Assembly: GCA_016298185.1 (NCBI GenBank)
Contig: JAEDDA010000018.1
Span: forward strand, 1-21,037
Direction of reading: 5' to 3'
DNA length: 21,037 nucleotides
From: Bacilli bacterium
GTDB taxonomy: Bacteria > Bacillota_I > Bacilli_A > RFN20 > CAG-826
Below the pieces are notes generated by a model. That model did no database searches and was not told the origin of the DNA. It saw nothing but the letters and a program-made list of their open reading frames with translations. Made by a program: the position numbers and the translations under genes. Of the stretch, positions 7,987 to 13,875 are shown piece by piece (within the stretch, counting starts at the first letter, position 1; every line of letters begins with the position of its first letter).

Positions 7987-9159
7987 ATGAACTATAAAGA
8001 AAAATCCTTAAAAGCTCATTATGAGTGGAAGGGAAAAATAGAAATCAAACCACGTGTTTCTGTGGAAAATAGAGAAGATCTATCCACCGCTTATACACCT
8101 GGAGTTGCGGAACCATGTCTAGAAATTAATAAAGATGTGAATAAGTCTTTTGAATTAACAAGAAGATGGAATACCGTTCCTGTTATTACAGATGGCACCG
8201 CAGTTCTTGGATTAGGTGATATTGGACCAGAAGCTGGTTTACCAGTTATGGAAGGTAAAAGCGTCTTATTTAAAGTCTTTGGTGATGTCGATAGTTATCC
8301 ACTTTGTATTAGAAGTAAAGATACCGAAGAAATCATTAGAACGATTAAATTATTCGCTGGTAGCTGGGGTGGTATTAACTTAGAAGATATTTCTTCCCCA
8401 AGATGCTTTGAAATCGAAAGAAGACTTAAAGAAGAATTAGATATTCCTGTCTTCCATGATGATCAACACGGCACCGCAATTGTTACCTTAGCGGCATTAA
8501 TCAATGCGCTTAAATTAGTTAATAAAAAGATTAGTGATATTAAGATTGTCATTAATGGTGCGGGCGCTGCGGGTATATCCATATGTAAGTTCTTACTTAA
8601 CTATGGCGCGACACACGTACTCATATGCGACCGCGCAGGCATTATTTGTGAAGGTGATGAGGGTTTAAACGCCGCACAAGAAGAAATCTCTCATTTGACC
8701 AATAAAGAGCATTTACACGGCACTTTAGTAGATGCGATGACAGGAGCGGATGTATTTATCGGTGTTTCTGGACCTAATTGTGTCTCTCCAGAGATGATTA
8801 AATCCATGAACGATAAATCCATCGTCTTCCCACTTGCTAACCCAGTTCCAGAAATTAATCCTGATTTAGCAAAAGAAGCTGGTGCTTATATTATCGGTAC
8901 CGGTAGTAGTGAATATGCGAATCAAATTAATAACGTCTTAGTGTTCCCTGGATTATTTAGAGGAGCGATTGACGCAAAAGCGAGAACTGTGAATACAGAA
9001 ATGATGGTGGCAGCCTCTGAAGGTATCGCAAGTTGTGTGAGTAAGGAAGAATTATCAAGAGATTATATCTTACCTTATCCATATGATAGAAAAGCCCATG
9101 TTTGTGTCGCAAAATCCGTTAAGGAAGCAGCGATTAGAACTGGTGTTTGTAAGAAATAA
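7987..9159 (+). CDS. malic enzyme, short bacterial form
   Basis: A 390-residue enzyme that oxidatively decarboxylates malate to pyruvate and CO2 with NAD(P). The length fits the short bacterial class (YtsJ-like) and not the ~540-residue malolactic or long malic forms. Visible features are YTPGVAEPCLEI with catalytic Tyr36, MEGKSVLFK with the conserved Lys91, metal ligands in INLEDI (Glu133, Asp134) and FHDDQHGTA (Asp158/159), the dinucleotide-binding loop INGAGAAG (190-196), and FPLANPVPEI. No C-terminal phosphotransacetylase domain is present. It is the last gene of the unit divergent from the LysR gene, with a GAGG site ten bases before the ATG and a strong terminator 20 bases after the stop. 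Cofactor preference cannot be read reliably from the sequence. Its position suggests that the upstream hydrolases release a compound metabolised through malate or pyruvate; this is inference. Confidence 0.95.
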   Translation: MNYKEKSLKAHYEWKGKIEIKPRVSVENREDLSTAYTPGVAEPCLEINKDVNKSFELTRRWNTVPVITDGTAVLGLGDIGPEAGLPVMEGKSVLFKVFGDVDSYPLCIRSKDTEEIIRTIKLFAGSWGGINLEDISSPRCFEIERRLKEELDIPVFHDDQHGTAIVTLAALINALKLVNKKISDIKIVINGAGAAGISICKFLLNYGATHVLICDRAGIICEGDEGLNAAQEEISHLTNKEHLHGTLVDAMTGADVFIGVSGPNCVSPEMIKSMNDKSIVFPLANPVPEINPDLAKEAGAYIIGTGSSEYANQINNVLVFPGLFRGAIDAKARTVNTEMMVAASEGIASCVSKEELSRDYILPYPYDRKAHVCVAKSVKEAAIRTGVCKK

Positions 9160-9179
9160 TTAATATTAATCTTAACAAT

Positions 9180-9210
9180 AGGCGAGCTCTTAATAGGGTT
9201 CGCTTTTTGT
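9180..9210 (+). terminator. Rho-independent terminator after the malic enzyme
   Basis: GCGAGCTC (9182-9189) pairs with GGGTTCGC (9196-9203), with two wobble pairs and a 6-nt loop, followed by TTTTTGTT. It closes the five-gene unit and marks the left edge of the accessory region. Confidence 0.85.
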
Positions 9211-9346
9211 TATATAAAAACAATCTAGATTATAGATAATCAAAGAAGTTAAATATAATCTTCCTAATGAAGAAGAACAAAAAAGAAGAATCGAATAATA
9301 CGTTGTTAGCGAAGAATCAATCACTTTTATTCTTTACTAATATCCC

Positions 9347-9442
9347 TTAAAAAGCAGAATGAAATAAGTTGGCAATGTTGTCTGCGAACCAATTTTTGAG
9401 TGTATCAAATAATTCCACATCATATTCCCTCAATGTTTCCAT
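9347..9442 (-). CDS. possible 31-residue peptide or gene remnant
   Basis: A short minus-strand frame with ATG at 9442 and TAA at 9347 encodes an acidic, amphipathic peptide (starts METLREYDVELF, ends ANLFHSAF). A TGA lies three codons upstream, so it is not the tail of a longer intact frame. No Shine-Dalgarno is visible. The composition looks protein-like, but so short a frame can occur by chance. It could be a small protein or the remnant of a lost gene. Confidence 0.25.
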   Translation of the reverse strand: METLREYDVELFDTLKNWFADNIANLFHSAF

Positions 9443-9508
9443 GATTGGTCAACTACTACACTGGGAGTTTAAAGCAATATTATATATAATATAAAATTTG
9501 CATAAAAA

Positions 9509-9575
9509 CCTATTCCCTGATACACTGGCCGCCTATGATATATAGTGCATAATTAAACCTATATCAGGGAATAGG
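9509..9575. repeat. perfect 14-bp inverted repeat, 39-bp spacer
   Basis: CCTATTCCCTGATA at 9509-9522 is matched exactly by its reverse complement at 9562-9575. After one mismatch the pairing continues for three A-T pairs outward. The spacer contains a copy of the recurring TAGTGCAT site (9543-9550). On the minus strand the stem is followed by TTTTT, so it could act as a terminator in that direction. It could equally be a recombinase or protein binding site. Confidence 0.85.
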
Positions 9576-9610
9576 CTTTGTTATCCAATTATGCATTTAT
9601 TATTCCTTTT

Positions 9611-9648
9611 GCGCCATAGTATTACGATTTTGTAATATTGTGGTTCGC
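9611..9648 (+). promoter_or_regulatory. long hairpin before the DUF4238 gene
   Basis: CCATAGTATTAC (9614-9625) pairs with GTAATATTGTGG (9632-9643) over 12 bp with two G-T pairs and a 6-nt loop. GCG (9611-9613) then pairs with CGC (9646-9648) across a 2-nt bulge. The wobble pairs favour an RNA role over a DNA palindrome. No T-run follows, so it is not a standard terminator. It ends 12 bases before the -10 box of the next gene. Confidence 0.45.
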
Positions 9649-9660
9649 GATATATAAATT

Positions 9661-9669
9661 TGATAAAAT
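9661..9669 (+). promoter_or_regulatory. extended -10 promoter of the DUF4238 gene, leaderless geometry
   Basis: TGATAAAAT is a TG-extended -10 box followed by exactly six bases (CAAAAT) and then the ATG at 9676. There is no Shine-Dalgarno between them. The -35 position is poor (TGGTTC at 17-bp spacing). Confidence 0.55.
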
Positions 9670-9675
9670 CAAAAT

Positions 9676-10923
9676 ATGGTTAACTCGCATTATGTTCCAA
9701 TGCAGACTCTTAGAAGGTTTGGTAATAAACTATGTGTTTTTAACGTCCGTACAGGTAAATATTTTGAAAACATCAATATAGACAAGCTTTTCTCTGAAAA
9801 AGGGTTTTATACGTCTGAAATTGAAGATAAATTGAACAAAAGAATTGAGTCACAGTTTGGAAATCTGTTTGCTAACAAATTAATGAAATGCGAAAAGACA
9901 GTGGAACTCTCTAGAGATGAATTATATTTAATTAAAAAGTTCTTATTAATTTCAGTTATTAGAAGCTTAGGCAATGAAGAATTTATGCAAAAAGAAAAGC
10001 ATTTTTATGAAGGACTTCAAAGCCATTGGCTAGAATTCGCCAAAGAAAAAGGTGTTTCAAAAGAAGAGGCATTAAAGAACATGCCGCAAGCCCCTTTTGT
10101 AGAAAAGGTTATCGATGGCGAATCGTCCTATGATTATTGGATGAGAACTCTAAATGTTATTCTTGATTCGGACGGCACTCCACAAGATATTTTGAAACAT
10201 CCAGACAAAACGTATCCTGCTCATCGTTGGGCTGAAGTTGTTAATAATGGCTATGTAGCTTTCTGGGACTCCAATTACGAGAGAGATGAATTTATTGTTA
10301 CTGATATTGGAATGACTTCTGAGAACGAAAAAGGGTGGAATGGTGTCACTGTACATAACAAAAAGAAAACAGATTTTTTAAACGATCTTCTAATGAATGA
10401 AAAAGACGACATAATGAAAATTAATATCTATCGTAACATGCATATGCATCGCAATTTCTCTGAAAATTTTATGATGTTTCCTATTTCTGCAAAGCGAATG
10501 ATAGTGGAGATAGACCCTTTCTATAAATTTAGAATCGCTTTTAAGGACAGGTATAAAATGCCTGCTCTTGATGAACTGACTGAAATGGTGAATGAAGAAT
10601 TGTTTTATCCAAATGAAAATAAATATGTTTTGCCGCAAGATGGTCTTGAAGGGCCCAAATATCACCCAGATGATAAATACATTTATAAAATCAAAAAACT
10701 TACAAGTAAAGAAACAAGATATTGCAACGAACTATTTTTAGATAGGATTAACACCTATGTTGGTTTTTCATCCTTAAATAAAGTGGTTGGTAGCTTAATT
10801 AAGTATAAGAACTCCAATTCGTATCCCTTTATTCCTAGAGTTGATTACACTGAATTGTATGAATTAGTAAATGAACGTTATCAAGCAAATATTAACTTAG
10901 CGACCATACAGAAACTTAGGTAA
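9676..10923 (+). CDS. DUF4238-family-like protein, function unknown
   Basis: A 415-residue soluble protein without signal peptide or membrane helix. The N-terminus NSHYVPMQTLRRFG, followed by LCVFNVRTGKYF and a later GFYTSEIEDKLNKRIES, matches the start of DUF4238 proteins (HYVP, then a hydrophobic-Arg-x-Phe, then a Phe-Tyr-rich strand). That family is widespread in bacterial accessory regions, and its activity is unknown to me. The middle (about 185-250) has a SNYERDEFIVTDIG strand region and the C-terminal third is Tyr/Lys-rich. It is the first of three consecutive plus-strand genes; the second has its own promoter starting right after this stop codon. The message appears leaderless, and structured DNA lies directly upstream. 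The setting hints at a defence or toxin-like role, but no catalytic residues can be named. Confidence 0.7.
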   Translation: MVNSHYVPMQTLRRFGNKLCVFNVRTGKYFENINIDKLFSEKGFYTSEIEDKLNKRIESQFGNLFANKLMKCEKTVELSRDELYLIKKFLLISVIRSLGNEEFMQKEKHFYEGLQSHWLEFAKEKGVSKEEALKNMPQAPFVEKVIDGESSYDYWMRTLNVILDSDGTPQDILKHPDKTYPAHRWAEVVNNGYVAFWDSNYERDEFIVTDIGMTSENEKGWNGVTVHNKKKTDFLNDLLMNEKDDIMKINIYRNMHMHRNFSENFMMFPISAKRMIVEIDPFYKFRIAFKDRYKMPALDELTEMVNEELFYPNENKYVLPQDGLEGPKYHPDDKYIYKIKKLTSKETRYCNELFLDRINTYVGFSSLNKVVGSLIKYKNSNSYPFIPRVDYTELYELVNERYQANINLATIQKLR

Positions 10924-10932
10924 TGGTATAAT
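10924..10932 (+). promoter_or_regulatory. extended -10 promoter of the coiled-coil / membrane protein pair
   Basis: TGGTATAAT is a perfect TG-extended -10 box that begins one base after the TAA stop of the DUF4238 gene. The predicted start near 10939 gives an 18-nt leader containing GAGG (10945-10948), eight bases before the ATG at 10957. The -35 region is weak. Confidence 0.6.
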
Positions 10933-10956
10933 AATCAAGAAACCGAGGACATTAAT

Positions 10957-11781
10957 ATGTTGAATGATCTAGTTTATTTTGATAACTCAATAGTTGGGCG
11001 TTATAGAACCGTTGAAAGAAACATTAAAAGCAAATCCAACTCTTTTTATGATTCATTTCTCGACTTACTTGAAAACACCATTAAAAGAATCCTTAATCTC
11101 GAAGAAGTTGAATATGATGAAAAGTTTACTTGTGGCACTTTGCTAAGAGAAGAGAAAATCATAAAGTTCTTCAAAGAAGATGTTGGAGTGGATGATTATA
11201 CTTACACTAAGTGTAAAGATTACATTGCTAAGGTAAATAGACACAAACATTTTAACGAACATATGATTAACATCGACACCGTTGTTACTTATATGAAGGT
11301 TTACCATAATCTTGTTTCGGATTATCTTCGTTTTAAGGGAAAAGAATGTTCGACTTTTAATGCTGATTATTACAACTCCATCTATGGACTAACCGAAAGA
11401 GAAAACAAGGAACTCAAAAACGAAGTTGGAAGATTAAAGGAGGACCTTGAATCTTTATCTTTAGAGAATAAACTTTCGACTGAAGACAATGTAACGTATA
11501 GAGCATTAATTTCAATAAAAGAAATTGAAAATTTAAACCTTGAAGATCAAAACATCGAGCTTAGAAATCAACTAAATAAATTAAAAGACATCAAGTTGAA
11601 TTCGTTAGAAATAAAACTCAATAAGACAATTGATATGCTAAACAACATGCAAGATTATCTTGTTGAAAACAGAATTATTGCCAGAAGAACCTCAAGGTTA
11701 ATTGACGGAAAAGAAATTAGTGACGAAGAATTGGCTGCTGAACGTATGAAACTGGAGGCAATCAAAAATGGAAGAAAATAA
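10957..11781 (+). CDS. coiled-coil protein, unknown function
   Basis: A 274-residue hydrophilic, helical protein. Residues 1-135 look globular and helical and include YIAKVNRHKHFNEH (89-102). Residues about 145-172 (ERENKELKNEVGRLKEDLES) and 185-240 have heptad spacing of Leu, Ile and Asn typical of a coiled coil. The C-terminus (DEELAAERMKLEAIKNGRK) is charged. There is no signal peptide, membrane segment or known catalytic motif. It overlaps the next gene by 14 bp, so the two are translationally coupled and probably act together, for example as a sensor or scaffold for the membrane protein. The family is not recognised. The His-rich NRHKH segment recalls motifs in helical nuclease families, but the match is too short to assign one. 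Confidence 0.7.
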   Translation: MLNDLVYFDNSIVGRYRTVERNIKSKSNSFYDSFLDLLENTIKRILNLEEVEYDEKFTCGTLLREEKIIKFFKEDVGVDDYTYTKCKDYIAKVNRHKHFNEHMINIDTVVTYMKVYHNLVSDYLRFKGKECSTFNADYYNSIYGLTERENKELKNEVGRLKEDLESLSLENKLSTEDNVTYRALISIKEIENLNLEDQNIELRNQLNKLKDIKLNSLEIKLNKTIDMLNNMQDYLVENRIIARRTSRLIDGKEISDEELAAERMKLEAIKNGRK

Positions 11782-13024
11782 AACAAATAATGTTTTTGGG
11801 AAGCTTGATGAGCAAACCCAAAAAATTGATGACATTTCATCAAAACTCGAGGGTGTAAGTATTCAAGACCTTTATGCTTTGGCTAAAAGAACGTGGAAAA
11901 GTGGTGACTATGTAACTGCGCAAAAATACTACAACCATATTAGTTTACTTAAGCCGCTTGAATGGAAGGCACCTCTTTATGCTTCTTTGTGCAATTTCCA
12001 CGGATTTCACGACATGTATTTTTGGTCTAATGCAACTTCTCAACTTACAAGCATATATATTGGAACAATTGAATTTTTGATTGGTAGAGATTTGTCGAAA
12101 AACGAAAAAGAGAAAGAACTAATCGAGTGCTTCGAAATAATAAAAGACGAATTAAAAAAGACAAAAGATCATTATTTCAAATATCAAGGCAGCTATGATT
12201 CTATAAACAATGAATATGTTTGTGTTTTAGAGGATTCTTTTGTTGAATTATATGAATATGTTTTCGAAAACAAAGTTAATAATTTAGCTGATTTTGATAA
12301 ATATTTATCTTCTGAACTTATTGACGTTGTACGTATTACTGGCAAATTATCTTCAAAAGTTACGGAAGAACAATTCAATGGCATTTTAGAGTTGTCTGGA
12401 GGGTCACAGAATTTAAATTATGAGACTTTGATAAAAACTTCCAAACCAGAAACAGAATTGTCTCTAGAAGAAAGACAAGAGATTGCATTAAAAGGAAAAA
12501 TGTATTTTGAATACACCGATAAGGTTATTTCCAAACGCTTATTCAAAAGAAATCTTATCTTGGGATTAATCATATCTATTTTTTCAATTGGAGGAATTAT
12601 AATTTCACAATTTGGAAACCTATATTGTACGATTCCACTAAGCATCTTGCTCTTTTTAGGATTTATAATTATCGTTAAAAGCTTTCTCGAAAGAGAAAAG
12701 GTGCCATGCACATCAATTCTTTCATCCGAAAGATTAAGAACCAGATTATCATCAAACGGGGCAATTGTAGTTGAAAATGCAGTACCTGTGTATAACATTG
12801 TGTTTTATACATTATCCTTTGCTGGTTTTCTTCCTTTGATTATGTTTGTTATATATTCATTTATAGATAATAACGTTCCTATACATATAAGCATCTTACT
12901 TGCTTGTTTTTCTATCATTTGTGTTGTTACTTTATTTTTGTCAATTATCTTAAAAGTGTCAAATAGTGCAGAAACAAAATACTTTTATTTGTATAACGGA
13001 AAAAAATACACAGGGATCAAATAG
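11768..13024 (+). CDS. protein with helical (TPR-like) N-terminus and four membrane helices
   Basis: A 418-residue protein. Residues 1-32 are coiled-coil-like. Residues about 33-65 resemble one TPR unit (LYALAKRTWKSGDYVTAQKY), followed by a helical region to about 245. Four hydrophobic segments follow at 262-281, 286-304, 343-366 and 372-396, and the polar C-terminal tail is short. Between the second and third helices is a 38-residue polar loop. There is no signal peptide, so the large N-terminal part should be cytoplasmic. It starts at 11768 after GGAGG (11754-11758), inside the coiled-coil gene, and is followed by a strong terminator. The layout, with a sensing or scaffold domain followed by a small membrane bundle, resembles membrane-acting effectors of known abortive-infection systems; that comparison is inference and no family is recognised. 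Confidence 0.7.
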   Translation: MEENKTNNVFGKLDEQTQKIDDISSKLEGVSIQDLYALAKRTWKSGDYVTAQKYYNHISLLKPLEWKAPLYASLCNFHGFHDMYFWSNATSQLTSIYIGTIEFLIGRDLSKNEKEKELIECFEIIKDELKKTKDHYFKYQGSYDSINNEYVCVLEDSFVELYEYVFENKVNNLADFDKYLSSELIDVVRITGKLSSKVTEEQFNGILELSGGSQNLNYETLIKTSKPETELSLEERQEIALKGKMYFEYTDKVISKRLFKRNLILGLIISIFSIGGIIISQFGNLYCTIPLSILLFLGFIIIVKSFLEREKVPCTSILSSERLRTRLSSNGAIVVENAVPVYNIVFYTLSFAGFLPLIMFVIYSFIDNNVPIHISILLACFSIICVVTLFLSIILKVSNSAETKYFYLYNGKKYTGIK

Positions 13025-13049
13025 ATTAATCTAAAACGCTTCCAGAATT

Positions 13050-13073
13050 GCATCGTTAATTCGATGCTTTTTT
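13050..13073 (+). terminator. Rho-independent terminator after the three-gene cassette
   Basis: GCATCG (13050-13055) pairs perfectly with CGATGC (13062-13067) around a 6-nt loop, followed by six T. It ends the membrane protein transcript. Confidence 0.9.
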
Positions 13074-13092
13074 GATATTATTAATAGTGCAT
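13073..13092 (+). promoter_or_regulatory. promoter of the XRE gene with overlapping TAGTGCAT operator candidate
   Basis: TGATATTAT (13073-13081) is a TG-extended -10 box. One base later comes AATAGTGCAT (13083-13092), which covers the expected start of transcription. The same TATTAT, one base, AATAGTGCAT arrangement recurs at 13375-13391, after the XRE gene. A repressor bound there would block its own promoter. Confidence 0.55.
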
Positions 13093-13099
13093 CGTAATG

Positions 13100-13131
13100 C
13101 TCCGGAGTTTTGCGAAAGCTTAGCAAAGGAG
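13100..13131 (+). promoter_or_regulatory. possible RNA fold hiding the XRE ribosome binding site
   Basis: TTTGC (13109-13113) can pair with GCAAA (13123-13127), and CTCC (13100-13103) with the Shine-Dalgarno GGAG (13128-13131), leaving a 5-nt bulge. This would mask the ribosome binding site. CTCCGGAG (13100-13107) is self-complementary and offers a competing fold. Confidence 0.3.
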
Positions 13132-13142
13132 ATTAGAAGTTT

Positions 13143-13355
13143 ATGATGCAAACCGATTCTTTGTCAGTACGTGCTGGCAAAAATCTAAAACGCATTATCA
13201 AAGAACATGGTCTAACTCAAGAACAATTTGCTGAGCAAATCTATGTCGACGCAACTACTGTTCGCAGATGGTTGAAAAATGGCATTGATAAAATGTCAAC
13301 AATTGAAGAGATCTTAAAATTCTTTGATATAGACGTTTCTGACATCCTTCAATAG
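13143..13355 (+). CDS. small XRE-family (Cro/CI-like) DNA-binding protein
   Basis: A 70-residue protein that is almost entirely one XRE helix-turn-helix domain. The motif is at about residues 25-48 (LTQEQFAEQIYVDATTVRRW), followed by a helix ending FFDIDVSDIL, typical of lambda-repressor-like folds. No effector or protease domain is present, so it probably acts as a simple dimeric repressor. AAAGGAG (13125-13131) is 11 bases from the first of two adjacent ATGs. The gene is flanked by AATAGTGCAT copies, upstream over its own transcription start and downstream before the RNR operon, so it is the best candidate for the protein that binds that sequence. Single-gene transcription is likely because of the terminator at its stop codon. 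Confidence 0.88.
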   Translation: MMQTDSLSVRAGKNLKRIIKEHGLTQEQFAEQIYVDATTVRRWLKNGIDKMSTIEEILKFFDIDVSDILQ

Positions 13356-13366
13356 GGTGTCTTTTT
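13341..13366 (+). terminator. Rho-independent terminator of the XRE gene
   Basis: GACATCC (13341-13347) pairs with GGGTGTC (13355-13361), with one G-T pair and a 7-nt loop that holds most of the stop codon, followed by TTTTTG. Confidence 0.8.
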
Positions 13367-13369
13367 GTT

Positions 13370-13406
13370 TGCACTATTATAAATAGTGCATTTCCTGCGC
13401 TATTTT
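13370..13406 (+). promoter_or_regulatory. two overlapping palindromes, operator or attenuator
   Basis: Three 9-base elements follow each other: TGCACTATT (13370-13378), AATAGTGCA (13382-13390) and TGCGCTATT (13396-13404). The middle one pairs perfectly with the first (3-nt loop) or, with one G-T pair, with the third (5-nt loop, then TT). As DNA these are overlapping operators; as RNA they are mutually exclusive hairpins, the second terminator-like. A TATTAT -10 candidate lies at 13375-13380. It stands before the RNR operon. Confidence 0.6.
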
Positions 13407-13417
13407 GAGGGTTGACA

Positions 13418-13438
13418 ATAATTCAGAATATTGGTGTC
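13418..13438 (+). repeat. leader repeat, copy 1 (partner at 19640-19660)
   Basis: This 21-base stretch matches 19640-19660 at 19 of 21 positions (ATAATTCA, then AATAT, then GGTGTC are shared). In both copies it begins 34 bases after the first base of TAGTGCA and is followed closely by a purine-rich ribosome binding site. It is either a promoter core or an RNA element shared by the two operons. Confidence 0.7.
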
Positions 13439-13455
13439 GAAAGGAAACAAACACT

Positions 13456-13872
13456 ATGACACCAAAAAACAAATACTTCAAAGTTACAGCCAAATGCGGA
13501 CACGTTGGTAAAGGCAATTATGTCCCAGTGGCATTCGCTGTTAAAGCAGAAAGCAGAAGTGCTGCATCTCAAAAAGTTATGACTTATCACAGGGTCAAAA
13601 AACAATTAAACGATGCAATCATCTCCTGCGAAGAAATTGATAGAGATTCTTATAAGGAACTCGTGCAGGCGAACAAAGAATTCAAATATCTCCAATGCAA
13701 ATGCAATAGACAACAAAGAGAGATTGAAGGATTCTATTCACTCATCTGCAAAAACGAATACAGAGAAGAAAGACGCAAAGTCGAACCAGCCAAATCTATG
13801 AAATACAGAAGAGCAATCTATGAGTTGGGCGGCAGAAGAAACTCTCTCTCACTCTGCTACGGGGAGGACTAA
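13456..13872 (+). CDS. conserved hypothetical protein, first gene of the RNR operon
   Basis: A 138-residue protein. The start at 13456 is chosen because AAGGAAAC stands ten bases upstream; an in-frame TTG at 13405 lies in the conserved leader. Residues 5-60 form a compact domain (YFKVTAKCGHVGKGNYVPV, then FAVKAESRSAASQKV and a basic RVKKQ) that I recognise only as a recurrent Bacillota hypothetical family. A CKCNRQQREIEGFY segment follows, and a basic C-terminus. Cys14, His16 and the later Cys-x-Cys could bind a metal, but this is speculative. It lies three bases before nrdG, whose GGGGAGG site is within its last codons, so it is co-expressed with the anaerobic reductase and may be an accessory or regulatory protein. 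Function unknown. Confidence 0.7.
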   Translation: MTPKNKYFKVTAKCGHVGKGNYVPVAFAVKAESRSAASQKVMTYHRVKKQLNDAIISCEEIDRDSYKELVQANKEFKYLQCKCNRQQREIEGFYSLICKNEYREERRKVEPAKSMKYRRAIYELGGRRNSLSLCYGED

Positions 13873-13875
13873 ATC

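Larger units (their letters stand above)
9505..9648 (+). ncRNA. candidate structured RNA: H-type pseudoknot plus hairpin
   Basis: Two perfect inverted repeats interlock: arms 9509-9522/9562-9575 (14 bp) and 9546-9554/9587-9595 (TGCATAATT with AATTATGCA, 9 bp). The second left arm lies in the loop of the first repeat and its right arm lies outside, which is the topology of an H-type pseudoknot. Connecting stretches are 23, 7 and 11 nt. A 15-bp hairpin follows at 9611-9648. A transcript could start from TATAAT at 9485-9490. The structure is directly visible; transcription and function are inference, and overlapping DNA operators are the main alternative. Confidence 0.3.
9211..9675. other. 465-bp mostly non-coding stretch at the island boundary
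   Basis: Nothing long is coded here. The left part (9211-9350) has two short overlapping frames: 9236-9298 without a start codon (ends EEEQKRRIE) and 9267-9350 (27 residues from an ATG without a ribosome binding site). They look like remains of a decayed gene. A 31-residue frame lies on the minus strand at 9347-9442. The right part (9505-9648) is filled with nested and interlocking inverted repeats, listed separately. A perfect TATAAT is at 9485-9490 but lacks a matching -35 box. Confidence 0.6.

Noticed and set aside
9505..9648. CRISPR array or tandem-repeat type III antitoxin RNA
   Set aside because: There are inverted, not directly repeated, elements, with no regular spacers and no cas genes; no tandem repeat units are present.
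10957..11781. HEPN nuclease assignment for the coiled-coil protein from its NRHKH segment
   Set aside because: The spacing does not match the R-x4-6-H motif and no other family feature is visible.
4095..12798. Antisense frames such as 4095-4400 and 12418-12798 on the minus strand
   Set aside because: They lie entirely opposite well-supported genes, lack ribosome binding sites and have no recognisable domains.
12961..12970. AAATAGTGCA inside the membrane protein gene as a further operator
   Set aside because: It is within coding sequence, lacks a palindromic partner and the neighbouring -10 arrangement; likely chance.
13412..13417. Perfect TTGACA as a -35 box for the RNR operon
   Set aside because: No -10 box is found at 16-18 bases downstream, and the equivalent position in the second leader copy is not conserved (TATTTT-like).
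13405..13455. TTG start giving a 155-residue first protein of the RNR operon
   Set aside because: It lies within the conserved leader and has no ribosome binding site; ATG 13456 has AAGGAAAC upstream.
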